NCBI RefSeq assembly: GCF_000429625.1 | Contig: NZ_KE386927.1 | Coordinates: 113,160 to 177,159 of the forward strand | DNA: 64,000 nt | Direction: 5' to 3' | Origin: Azospirillum halopraeferens DSM 3675 | GTDB lineage: Bacteria > Pseudomonadota > Alphaproteobacteria > Azospirillales > Azospirillaceae | In this document: one piece after another, positions 1-6,757 of the stretch | Position numbering within the stretch: the first letter of the stretch is position 1 | How the letters are laid out: the number at the start of each line of letters is the position of its first letter | Notes under the pieces: generated by a model | Database searches by the model: none | What the model was told of the DNA's origin: nothing | The model's input: only the letters and a program-made list of their open reading frames with translations | Position numbers and translations under genes: made by a program

Positions 1-17
1 CCTGAGGGAGCCCCGCC

Positions 18-332
18 ATGTCAGACTCCGCCGCCTCCGCACCCACCAAACCGGTCTTCGTCCCGCCGCGCGAGCCCGTCTTCGACTGGGGCATGCGCGT
101 CGCCGCCGCCGGCGACCTGTTCAACGACGGCAGCCATCCCCACGCCGGGGACGGGGCGCTGCTGGTTCCCGCGGGCACGCCGGGGGTGGTCACCCGCGTC
201 GGCCGCGCCGAAGGGTCGGACGACTTCGTCTATCTGGTGGAGTTCCCCGCGGGCATGATGGTCGGCTGCTTCGAGGAGGAGCTGACGCCGCTGGGCGCCA
301 CCCTGCGCCCGCGCCCCGGCGTGATGGGGTGA
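18..332 (+). CDS. nifZ: NifZ-family nitrogen fixation protein
   Basis: This is a 104-aa protein with a NifZ-type core: FDWGMRV, then DLFNDGSHP, GALLVPAGTPG, and near the end YLVEFPAGMMVGCFEEEL. NifZ-family proteins are small cytoplasmic accessory factors for nitrogenase MoFe-protein maturation (P-cluster formation). The first 20 residues are a Pro/Ala-rich leader. A GAGGGAG ribosome site lies 7 bases before the ATG. It is the first gene of a tight run (nifZ, nifS-like, nifT, small gene, DegT-like), with only 7 bases before the next gene, so an operon is likely. Any promoter lies upstream of the window. The family call is firm; the in vivo role is inferred from context. Confidence 0.85.
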   Translation: MSDSAASAPTKPVFVPPREPVFDWGMRVAAAGDLFNDGSHPHAGDGALLVPAGTPGVVTRVGRAEGSDDFVYLVEFPAGMMVGCFEEELTPLGATLRPRPGVMG

Positions 333-339
333 GCGGGCC

Positions 340-1506
340 GTGATCCACCTCGACCACAACGCCACCACCCCGATCGCGCCCGAGGCGCTGGCGGCCATGC
401 TGCCGCACCTCGCGGACGGCTTCGCCAACCCCTCCAGCCCCTACGGCGCCGGCATGGCCGCACGCGAGGCGGTGGGGACGGCGCGGGCGGCGGTGGCGGC
501 GCTGGTCGGGGCCAAGCCGGGCGAGGTGGTCTTCACCTCCGGCGCCACCGAGGCGAACCATCTGGCGATCCTGGGCGCCCTGCACGCGGTGGCCCGGACG
601 CAGCCGGCGCGCCGCCACCTGGTGACCGCGGCGGTGGAGCATCCGGCGACCCTGCTGCTGGCCGGCGACCTGGCCGGCCGGGGCTGGCGGGTCACCGTGC
701 TGCCGGTGGGTCCGGACGGCCGGGTCGCCGTCGCCGACCTGGAGGCGGCGGTGGACGACGCCACCGCGCTGGTGTCCCTGCAATGGGCCAACAACGAGAC
801 GGGCGTGCTGCAGCCGGTGGCCGAGGCGGCGGCGATCGCCGGCACCCGCGGCGCCCTGTTCCACAGCGACGCCGTGCAGGCGGCCGGCCGGGTGCCGGTG
901 GACCTGGCCGCGGTGCCCGCCGACCTGCTGACCCTGTCCGCCCACAAGATGCACGGCCCCAAGGGTGCCGGCGCCCTGGTGGTGCGCAAGGGCACGCCGC
1001 TGGCGGTGCAGATCCACGGCCATCAGGAGCGCCGCCGGCGCGGCGGCACCGAGAACGTGGCGGCCATCGCCGGCTTCGGCGTGGCGGCGGAGCTGGCGGC
1101 GCGGGCGCTCGCCGCGGGTGCGCCCGCGGCCACGGCGGCGCTGCGCGACCGGCTGGAGGCCGGGCTGCTGGCCGCCTGCCCCGGCGCCGCGGTGAACGGT
1201 GCGGGCGCGCCGCGCCTGCCCAACACGACGAACATCCGCTTCGCCGACCCGCACGGCCGCCCGGCCGACGCCGAGGAGCTGCTGCTGCGCCTGGACCGCG
1301 CCGGCATCCAGGTGTCCATGGGTGCGGCCTGCGCGTCGGGCGGCAACGAACCCAGCCATGTGCTGACCGCCATGGGACTGGACGCGCGGGAGGCGGCGGC
1401 GAGCCTGCGCTTCTCGCTGGGCCGGACGACCACGGCGGCGGAGGTGGCGGCGGTGCTGGACGCGCTGCCGCCGCTGTGCGCGCGGGCGGCGGCCTTTGGG
1501 ACATGA
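340..1506 (+). CDS. nifS: Cysteine desulfurase, NifS/IscS family
   Basis: This is a 388-aa PLP-dependent class V aminotransferase-fold enzyme that would remove sulfur from L-cysteine as a protein persulfide for Fe-S cluster assembly. It begins IHLDHNATTPI. The PLP lysine is Lys203 in SAHKMHGPKGAG, and the mobile-loop cysteine is Cys331 in GAACASGGNEPSH. It starts with GTG. Its position between nifZ and nifT suggests dedication to nitrogenase clusters, so nifS is used as the symbol. Sequence alone does not exclude a general IscS-like role. Length matches the family (about 390-400 aa). Confidence 0.85.
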   Translation: MIHLDHNATTPIAPEALAAMLPHLADGFANPSSPYGAGMAAREAVGTARAAVAALVGAKPGEVVFTSGATEANHLAILGALHAVARTQPARRHLVTAAVEHPATLLLAGDLAGRGWRVTVLPVGPDGRVAVADLEAAVDDATALVSLQWANNETGVLQPVAEAAAIAGTRGALFHSDAVQAAGRVPVDLAAVPADLLTLSAHKMHGPKGAGALVVRKGTPLAVQIHGHQERRRRGGTENVAAIAGFGVAAELAARALAAGAPAATAALRDRLEAGLLAACPGAAVNGAGAPRLPNTTNIRFADPHGRPADAEELLLRLDRAGIQVSMGAACASGGNEPSHVLTAMGLDAREAAASLRFSLGRTTTAAEVAAVLDALPPLCARAAAFGT

Positions 1507-1528
1507 CACACGAAGCGGAGGACGAAGC

Positions 1529-1738
1529 ATGAAGGTGATGGTGCGCAAGGTGGGCGAGGGCTACACGATCTACGTCGCCAAGAAGGACCTGGAGGAAGCC
1601 ATCGTGGAGATGGAGAAGCCGGGCCTGTGGGGCGGCCGGGTCAAGGTGGCCAACGGCTGGACCCTGGAACTGCCGGACCTGGCCCCCGACACGCGCCTGC
1701 CGATCACGGTCGAGGCGCGCAAGATCGGATCGGAGTGA
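1529..1738 (+). CDS. nifT: NifT/FixU-family protein
   Basis: This 69-aa protein is all NifT/FixU: MKVMVRKVGEGYTIYVAKKD, then VEMEKPGLWGGRVKVANGW, and the end LPDLAPDTRLPITVEA. The molecular role of the family is unknown, although it is almost always in nif operons. The ATG at 1529 was chosen over an upstream in-frame start at 1496 because it follows a purine-rich GGAGGAC and gives the standard family length. It sits between the NifS-like gene and a small nif-associated gene. Confidence 0.9.
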   Translation: MKVMVRKVGEGYTIYVAKKDLEEAIVEMEKPGLWGGRVKVANGWTLELPDLAPDTRLPITVEARKIGSE

Positions 1739-1742
1739 CGCC

Positions 1743-2024
1743 ATGGCCCTGTCGAGCGAGACGCTGGACGCCGTCGCCGCCCTGGCCGCCGCGCGCTTCG
1801 CCGCCGGCGAGACCATCAGCACCGTGGTGCACGCGGTCAAGGACGCCCACCCCGGCCTGCTGGTCACCGGCACCTTCGCCTCCATCATGGCCGAGGAGCC
1901 GTACCGGGAGGAGGGGCTCTGCGCCCTTTTCCTGGTGGACGGCCACAACCACTGCTGGACCATCACCGCCGACCCGAAGGCCGCCACCGGCCTGGTGGTG
2001 GCGCTGCGCGACGAGGACGACTGA
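1743..2024 (+). CDS. Small nif-associated protein (DUF6129-like)
   Basis: This 93-aa acidic soluble protein has no signal peptide or membrane segment. The second half has the pattern LFLVDGHNHCWTITADPKA followed by ATGLVVAL, which resembles, from memory, the DUF6129-type small proteins found beside nif genes. It starts 4 bases after nifT and its stop TGA overlaps the ATG of the next gene (TGAATGG region), so translation is probably coupled. No catalytic motif is visible. The function is unknown; a part in nitrogenase maturation or regulation is only inferred from location. Confidence 0.7.
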   Translation: MALSSETLDAVAALAAARFAAGETISTVVHAVKDAHPGLLVTGTFASIMAEEPYREEGLCALFLVDGHNHCWTITADPKAATGLVVALRDEDD

Positions 2025-3188
2025 ATGGACGAGGCGGCGGACGACGACTACATCCCCCTGGTGGATCCCGACATCTCCGCCGCGGAGGTGGAGGTGCTGG
2101 GCCGCGTCCTGGCCTCCGGCCCGCTCGGCGACGGCCGCATGACCGAGGCGTTCGAGAACGCCTTCGCCGCCTATGTCGGCCGCGCCCACGCGGTGGCGGT
2201 GTCCGGCGGCACCATGGCCCTGCTGCTGGCCCTGAAGGCCCACGGCCTGGGGCCGGGGGACGAGGTGCTGTGCTCCCCCTTCGGCTGGCACCAGGTGCAG
2301 CACGCCGTGGCGCTGAGCGGCGCCACGCCGGTGTTCGTCGACGTCGACTACTGGCAGCACACCATCAACCCGGAAAAGGCGGCGGCCCGCATCACCCCGG
2401 CGACCCGCGCCATCGTCGCCGGCAACGTCAACGGCCACCCCGCCCACTGGGACGAGCTTCGCGCGCTTGCCGACGCCCGCGGCCTGATCCTGATCGAGGA
2501 TTCCAGCGAGGCCATCGGGTCCACCTACAAGGGCCGCATGGTCGGCACCTTCGGCGACAGCGCCGTCTTCGATTTCTCCGAGCCCGGCGTGCTGCTGGCC
2601 GGCGGCGGCGGCATGGTGGTCACCGACGACCGGGAGCTGGCGCACGCCCTGCGCTACCTGCGCCGGCGCGAGACGGAGCACCGCTACACCGTCGTCATCA
2701 CCCGCACCCTGCCCTGGCAGGCGGGCATGAGCAACCTGAACGCCGCCCTGGGGCTGGTGCAGTTGAAGCGCCTGGACGACATCCTGGCCAAGCGCCGCCG
2801 GGTCGTCGCCTGGTACGACGCGGCCATGGCCTCGTTCGAGGGCATCAAGCCGCCCTACAAGGGACCGGGGACGGAGGTCGTCAACCCCATGGTCTACGCC
2901 GTCCACCTCGGCACCCGCTTCACCGCGTCCGGCCGCAAGGCGATCATCGAGGACCTGGAGACCCACGCGGTGGAATCCTCCGACTACGGCCAGCCCCTCT
3001 ACACCCAGCAGTATTATCAGGAACGCGGCCATTCCCGCGCCGACTGCCCGGTGTGCCAGAAGACGGCCGACCGCGTCCTCGCCCTGCCGCTGCACCACAA
3101 GGTGACGCAGGACCAGATCGCCTTCATCGTCGACACGCTGAAGGACGCCACGGTCAACACGGGTGCCGGTGCGGCGATTTACCTATGA
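2025..3188 (+). CDS. DegT/DnrJ/EryC1/StrS-fold protein lacking the PLP lysine
   Basis: This 387-aa protein has the fold of sugar aminotransferases: VSGGTMALLLAL (residues 60-70), LIEDSSEAIGSTYKGR with the PLP-ring Asp at 159, and GTFGDSAVFDF. In active members this is followed by a loop of the type FHPVK-PITTGEGG. Here the loop is FSEPGVLLAGGGG, so the Schiff-base lysine position is Gly188 and the conserved Glu is Gly194. The protein is therefore unlikely to be a normal transaminase; it could be a dehydratase-like or ligand-binding pseudoenzyme. It is the last gene of the nif-tail operon before a hairpin-rich spacer. Confidence 0.8.
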   Translation: MDEAADDDYIPLVDPDISAAEVEVLGRVLASGPLGDGRMTEAFENAFAAYVGRAHAVAVSGGTMALLLALKAHGLGPGDEVLCSPFGWHQVQHAVALSGATPVFVDVDYWQHTINPEKAAARITPATRAIVAGNVNGHPAHWDELRALADARGLILIEDSSEAIGSTYKGRMVGTFGDSAVFDFSEPGVLLAGGGGMVVTDDRELAHALRYLRRRETEHRYTVVITRTLPWQAGMSNLNAALGLVQLKRLDDILAKRRRVVAWYDAAMASFEGIKPPYKGPGTEVVNPMVYAVHLGTRFTASGRKAIIEDLETHAVESSDYGQPLYTQQYYQERGHSRADCPVCQKTADRVLALPLHHKVTQDQIAFIVDTLKDATVNTGAGAAIYL

Positions 3189-3206
3189 ACACACGAATGC
3201 AACCGG

Positions 3207-3254
3207 GGCGCCACCACGTCAGGGTGGTGCGCCGGGCGGAACTGGCCGCCCGGC
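3207..3254 (+). terminator. Two overlapping GC-rich hairpins after the DegT-like gene
   Basis: The first hairpin pairs 3207-3217 (GGCG, one bulged C, CACCAC) with 3224-3233 (GTGGTGCGCC). The second pairs 3231-3239 (GCCGGGCGG) with 3246-3254 (CCGCCCGGC). They share bases 3231-3233, so they are mutually exclusive. There is no T-run, so this is either a Rho-type/processing element or a regulatory switch rather than a classic intrinsic terminator. Confidence 0.45.
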
Positions 3255-3359
3255 GCAACGGAGGAGGATGGCATGAAAGCTACCATCTTCCTTCTACGCT
3301 TCGAGCTGCGGGTCCGGTGGATTCACATCCGCCCGATCATCACCCGAACGTGGGAGGCG

Positions 3360-3386
3360 CCGCCGGGTGTACCGAGCACCCGGCGG
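3360..3386 (+). promoter_or_regulatory. 10-bp perfect hairpin ahead of the SIR2-like gene
   Basis: CCGCCGGGTG (3360-3369) pairs perfectly with CACCCGGCGG (3377-3386) around a 7-base loop. It lies 74 bases before the SIR2-like start. The 271-base spacer 3189-3459 also contains a strong GGAGGAGG followed by ATG at 3273, but no convincing short gene. Confidence 0.35.
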
Positions 3387-3459
3387 ATGCCTTCAAGATA
3401 CGCCCGGCCGCGCCCGACTTCAACGGCGCCGCGGGCCTCCGGCCGAAGGGATTCCCCCC

Positions 3460-4344
3460 ATGAGCGACACCGCCGCCGTTCCCGCCCTCGACGACGACGC
3501 CCTCGAAAGCGCCGCCCGCGCCATCGCCGCCGGCCTGAAGGCCCGCACCGTGGTGCCCTATCTGGGGCCGGGCGTCTTCGCCACGCTGCCCGAGGGGAGC
3601 TGCCCGATCCCCCGCTCCTCGGCGGAGCTGGTGCAGCGCCTGAACGCCAAAGTGGCGGCCCCCGGCCGCATCCGCTCCAGCCTCACGGCGGTGGCGCAGT
3701 ACATCGAGACGCGCCGCCACCGCAAGACGCTGGAAACCATCCTGACCGGGGTCTTCCGCACGGAGGTGCCGGCCACGCCGGTGCATCGCTGGGTGGCCGC
3801 CCTGCCCGCCCCGCCCCTGATCGTCGACGTCTGGTACGACGACGTGCTGGAAAAGCTGCTGGCCGCCGATCCCGCCCGCCTGTGGGGCCAGGTGCAGGGC
3901 CTGTCACACCCCCAGTCCACCGGGGAGTGGGTGCGCTACTACGCCCCCGACGGCAGCGAGACCGCGGCGGCGGCGGCGGACGCCTGGCCGACCGTGCTCT
4001 ACAAGCCGTCGGGCAGCGTCTCGCCGGCCGGCAACTACCTGATCTCCGACAGCGACTTCGTCGAGGTGCTGACCGAGATCGACATCCAGACCCCGATCCC
4101 CGCCGCCGTCGTCGACCGCCGCGGCGGCCGCAGCTTCCTCTATCTCGGCTGCCGCTTCGACGCGGAGATCCAGCGCACCTTCGCCCGCCAGATCGCCAAG
4201 CGCTCCGCCGACACCCATTGGGCGGTGATCGAGGGGGAGCTGTCGAAGAACGAGGCCCGGTTCCTCGACCAGTACGGCATCCGGCGCATCGACGCCCCGC
4301 TGCCCGACGTGCTGGCGCGCATCGACGCGGCCATGGCGCAGTGA
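3460..4344 (+). CDS. SIR2-like domain protein
   Basis: This is a 294-aa cytoplasmic protein. The N-terminal third has TVVPYLGPGVFATLPEG and PRSSAELVQRL, like the nucleotide-binding start of SIR2_2-type domains. The C-terminal part has SFLYLGCRFDAEIQRTFARQ and THWAVIEGELSKNEARFLDQ, matching the SIR2-like pattern with the usual terminal Rossmann segment. Such domains bind or hydrolyse NAD and are also found beside nif genes. The classical sirtuin zinc-binding cysteines and catalytic His are not evident, so deacetylase activity is doubtful. The ATG at 3460 gives the natural N-terminus; the upstream extension lies in the hairpin spacer. Confidence 0.7.
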   Translation: MSDTAAVPALDDDALESAARAIAAGLKARTVVPYLGPGVFATLPEGSCPIPRSSAELVQRLNAKVAAPGRIRSSLTAVAQYIETRRHRKTLETILTGVFRTEVPATPVHRWVAALPAPPLIVDVWYDDVLEKLLAADPARLWGQVQGLSHPQSTGEWVRYYAPDGSETAAAAADAWPTVLYKPSGSVSPAGNYLISDSDFVEVLTEIDIQTPIPAAVVDRRGGRSFLYLGCRFDAEIQRTFARQIAKRSADTHWAVIEGELSKNEARFLDQYGIRRIDAPLPDVLARIDAAMAQ

Positions 4345-4352
4345 CGCTGATT

Positions 4353-4394
4353 GCAAGCTTTCGTTGGCAAGCTTTCGTTGGCAAGCTTTCGTTG
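4353..4394. repeat. Three perfect tandem copies of a 14-bp unit
   Basis: The unit GCAAGCTTTCGTTG occurs at 4353-4366, 4367-4380 and 4381-4394 with no mismatch. It lies in the 61-base gap between the SIR2-like stop and the HPr-kinase-like start, so it marks the boundary between the nif tail and the next locus. Confidence 0.95.
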
Positions 4395-4405
4395 ATTGAC
4401 CCGCC

Positions 4406-5335
4406 GTGATCCGGGGGGCAGTCTTCGCCGGTTTCCTTCCGGCGATGGCTGTCCCCATGCCCGCTTCCCTTGGTGAAACCACCCCGCCCGGCGTGACCTG
4501 GGAACTGACATTGCAGCCGGTGGAGCGGACGGTTTGCCTGCGCTGCCGCATCGCCAACCCGAGACTCGGACTGCGGCCCCGTCTGCTGCCGCTGGCCGTC
4601 GACGGGATCTCCCGGCCGGACCATGAGCTGGAGATGGCCGGCGACGACGCCCGCGGCTACGCCGTCCACCTCGACGGGGTGTGCGTCGCCCGCCCGGCGG
4701 ACCGCGTGGCCCTCGTCGGCGACATCCTGGCCCGGCTGCTGCCCCTGGTCCATGCACCGCGCCGGACGGCCCTGCTGCTCCACGCCGCGGCCCTGGTGGT
4801 GGATGGTGTCACCGTGCTGCTGAGCGCACCGTCGGGTGGCGGCAAGACGACGCTGGCGCTCGGTCTCGTCCGCGGCGGCGCGACCCTGCTCGGCGACGAC
4901 ACCGCCGGCGTCCTCGCCGATGGCTTCGCGATCGCCGGATTCCCGGCCGCCCTGCGCGTCCGCGACAGCGGCTGGCCGGTGGTGGCGCCCTTGCTGGACG
5001 CGACGGCCGTTGCGGCGGTGCACGAGGGTCCGGGGCGGCGCCATCTGCCGCCCCGGACCCTCGGCAGCGTCGCGCCGCTGGGTCCGCCGGCGGCGGCGGT
5101 GATCATCCTCGACCGCCGGCCCGGCCGCGGCCCGACCGTGGCGGATATGCCGCCGCTGGAGGGGCTGGACCACCTGATCTGCGGCGGCGCCACGCTGACC
5201 GGGGCGGTGGGCGAGGAGGAAGCGGCGGCGCTGGTGACCCGGTGGGGCAACGGCCTGCGCTTCTTCCGGTTGGGTTACGGCACGCTGGCCGAAGGGATGG
5301 AGGGGGTCCATGCCGTCCGCGCGCGAGTCCCGTGA
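4406..5335 (+). CDS. HPr-kinase/PEPCK-like P-loop protein
   Basis: This 309-aa protein has a C-terminal HPr-kinase-like nucleotide-binding fold. It shows TALLLHAAALVVDG, then the P-loop LLSAPSGGGKTTLALGL with Lys147, then TLLGDDTAGV with acidic residues at 164-165. It lacks the N-terminal domain of true HPr kinase and is not next to ptsH. HprK-related proteins are recurrent partners of nucleotidyltransferases and peptide-binding proteins in RiPP-type loci, which matches what follows. The GTG at 4406 has no good ribosome site; ATG 4445 or 4457 are alternatives. Its stop overlaps the next gene by 26 bases. The substrate is unknown. Confidence 0.7.
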   Translation: MIRGAVFAGFLPAMAVPMPASLGETTPPGVTWELTLQPVERTVCLRCRIANPRLGLRPRLLPLAVDGISRPDHELEMAGDDARGYAVHLDGVCVARPADRVALVGDILARLLPLVHAPRRTALLLHAAALVVDGVTVLLSAPSGGGKTTLALGLVRGGATLLGDDTAGVLADGFAIAGFPAALRVRDSGWPVVAPLLDATAVAAVHEGPGRRHLPPRTLGSVAPLGPPAAAVIILDRRPGRGPTVADMPPLEGLDHLICGGATLTGAVGEEEAAALVTRWGNGLRFFRLGYGTLAEGMEGVHAVRARVP

Positions 5336-6416
5336 GGCCATGGCCCGTCTGCTGGCGCTGCTGGGCCCCCCGCCCGCCCCGCCCGCCCTTGCCGCCGCGG
5401 GAACGCCGGAGTGGGCGGCGGTGCTGCGCCTGGCCGACGCGTCCTGGCTCAGCGGCGCCATGGCGTGGCGGGTGCGCACCCACGGGCTGACGCCCCGCCT
5501 GCCGCCGGCGGTGCGGGACTACGTGGACGGTGCGGCCGAACTGGCGCGCCAGCGCGCCGCGGCCCAGGTGCGCCAGGCGCGGCGCCTGACCGCGCACCTG
5601 AACGCCGCCGGGCTGGTGCCGGTGTTCCTCAAGGGCACGGCGGCGCTGCTCGACGATCTCTATCCCGATCCGGGCGTGCGGCTGTCGTCGGACATCGACC
5701 TGCTGCTTCCCGCCGACCAGGTGGCGCGCGCCCTGGAGGTTCTCCGGGCCGCCGGCTACGGCGGGCGCGGCCCCCGCGCCCCGATCATGGATCCGGACGG
5801 CAAGCACGCGCCGTCGCTGTTTCACCCGGCTGAGCCCTTCGCCGTCGAGGTGCACCGCCATGTCCTGCCCGAACCGCTGCGCCGCGGGCTGCCGGCGGAC
5901 GACGCGCTGGCCGCCGCCGTTCCCCTCGCCGGACCCGGCGAGGCCCGCGTCCTCAGCCCGGAGCACCGCATCGTCCATTGCGTCCTCCACATGATCGAGG
6001 ACCACCGCAGCGGACGCCGGATCGCCCTGCGCCAGCTCCTGGAGCTGCGGGAACTGGCGGCCCGGGGCGGGGCGGAGGAGATGGACCGGCACCGTCTCGC
6101 CCGGCGGTTCGCCGCGGCCGGTGCCGGCGACGCGGCGGCGGCCATCCTCCTCCTCGCCGCATCCCTGGTGGCCATGCCGCTGCCGCCGCAGCGCTTCCGT
6201 CCGGCCGCGCGGTTGCGGGCGCGTCTCCTGCATCTCGAACTGGTCGACCGGCCCGCCCTCGGGGCGGTGGCGGGATGGCTGAGAATCATTGCCCATAGGC
6301 TGAGGACCCGCGGCCCGGCCGCCGTCGCCGCAACGGTCCTGGCCGACGACGCGCCGCTGCGCGGCGTGGTCCGTCGCACGCGCATCCTCGTTCGCAAGGC
6401 CCGCAGCCGCGCCTGA
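5310..6416 (+). CDS. Nucleotidyltransferase family protein (NTP_transf_5 type)
   Basis: This 368-aa protein contains VFLKGTAALLDDLYPDPGVR followed by LSSDIDLLL, the Gly-containing loop and DxD metal motif of the NTP_transf_5 nucleotidyltransferase group. Further on, EVHRHVLPEPL and HCVLHMIEDH match the His-rich helical part of the same family. The ATG has a strong GGAGGGGG ribosome site and lies inside the end of the HPr-kinase-like gene, so the two are translationally coupled. Homologues accompany HprK-like proteins in natural-product-type clusters; the acceptor molecule is not known. Confidence 0.72.
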   Translation: MPSARESREAMARLLALLGPPPAPPALAAAGTPEWAAVLRLADASWLSGAMAWRVRTHGLTPRLPPAVRDYVDGAAELARQRAAAQVRQARRLTAHLNAAGLVPVFLKGTAALLDDLYPDPGVRLSSDIDLLLPADQVARALEVLRAAGYGGRGPRAPIMDPDGKHAPSLFHPAEPFAVEVHRHVLPEPLRRGLPADDALAAAVPLAGPGEARVLSPEHRIVHCVLHMIEDHRSGRRIALRQLLELRELAARGGAEEMDRHRLARRFAAAGAGDAAAAILLLAASLVAMPLPPQRFRPAARLRARLLHLELVDRPALGAVAGWLRIIAHRLRTRGPAAVAATVLADDAPLRGVVRRTRILVRKARSRA

Positions 6417-6424
6417 ACTCCCAC

Positions 6425-6467
6425 ACGGCCGGAAAGAAAAGGTCGTTCCGATGGTTTCCGGCCGTGA
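6425..6467. terminator. 12-bp inverted repeat after the nucleotidyltransferase
   Basis: CACGGCCGGAAA (6425-6436) is perfectly complementary to TTTCCGGCCGTG (6456-6467), with a 19-base loop. It starts 9 bases after the nucleotidyltransferase stop. There is no T-run; it could end the first transcript or bind a regulator. Confidence 0.45.
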
Positions 6468-6491
6468 AACCCGACGGGTCAATCCGATGCA

Positions 6492-6536
6492 TTGATCGAT
6501 AGAGTCATATCGGCGTATGTTATCGAACGTCATACG
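6492..6536 (+). promoter_or_regulatory. Promoter with overlapping dyad for the ATP-grasp operon
   Basis: A -35-like TTGATC (6492-6497) is followed after 18 bases by TATGTT (6516-6521), a 4-of-6 match to the -10 box. CGTATG (6514-6519) and CATACG (6531-6536) form an inverted repeat covering the -10 and the expected start point near 6528. That is the layout of a repressor operator. No regulator gene is obvious in the locus itself. Confidence 0.4.
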
Positions 6537-6583
6537 AAGCCCGATGGCACCGGCGGGGCGAATCGACCGATGGATGCGGCGCG

Positions 6584-6757
6584 ATGGATCAGTCGGCCAA
6601 AGGGATCACGCCCCACGGATTTGACCCGGAGACCCGCGACATCTTCGGCTCCTCCGAAGCTCACCCGGTGCGGCGCCGCGATGAACCGGTGAAGGTGGTC
6701 ACGCGGAGCGGTGGTCCCGCGCCTATCGTCCCGGCACCGCCGGGTGGAAGGAAATGA
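6584..6757 (+). CDS. Candidate 57-aa peptide overlapping ATP-grasp 1
   Basis: This short ORF starts MDQSAKGITPHGFDPE, continues TRDIFGSSEAHPVRRRDEP, and ends in a Gly/Pro-rich tail SGGPAPIVPAPPGGRK. Its TGA stop overlaps the ATG of the first ATP-grasp gene (ATGA at 6754-6757). By hand count about three quarters of its third codon positions are G or C, consistent with coding in this genome. It is hydrophilic, with no signal or membrane segment. No clear Shine-Dalgarno precedes the ATG, and two other short frames overlap it, so it remains a candidate. It could be a modified precursor peptide or only a coupling leader. Confidence 0.5.
   Translation: MDQSAKGITPHGFDPETRDIFGSSEAHPVRRRDEPVKVVTRSGGPAPIVPAPPGGRK

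Noticed and set aside
3273..3459. Short ORF after GGAGGAGG starting MKATIFLLRFELRVRWIHIR
   Set aside because: The frame runs on for over 1 kb antiparallel to codon bias of the SIR2-like gene, with Arg/Pro-rich sequence typical of a shadow frame; no natural stop for a small protein.
4353..4394. CRISPR-like repeat
   Set aside because: 14-bp units directly abut with no spacers and no cas genes nearby.
4384..4400. Sigma-54 box in the triplicate repeat (TGGCAAGCTTTCGTTG)
   Set aside because: TGGCA is present but the -12 TTGC is not at the right distance.
6492..6692. 66-aa ORF (MIDRVISAYVIERHTKPDGT...) in front of ATP-grasp 1
   Set aside because: It starts inside the -35 region of the proposed promoter and has weaker third-position GC than the overlapping 57-aa frame, which also couples to the next gene.
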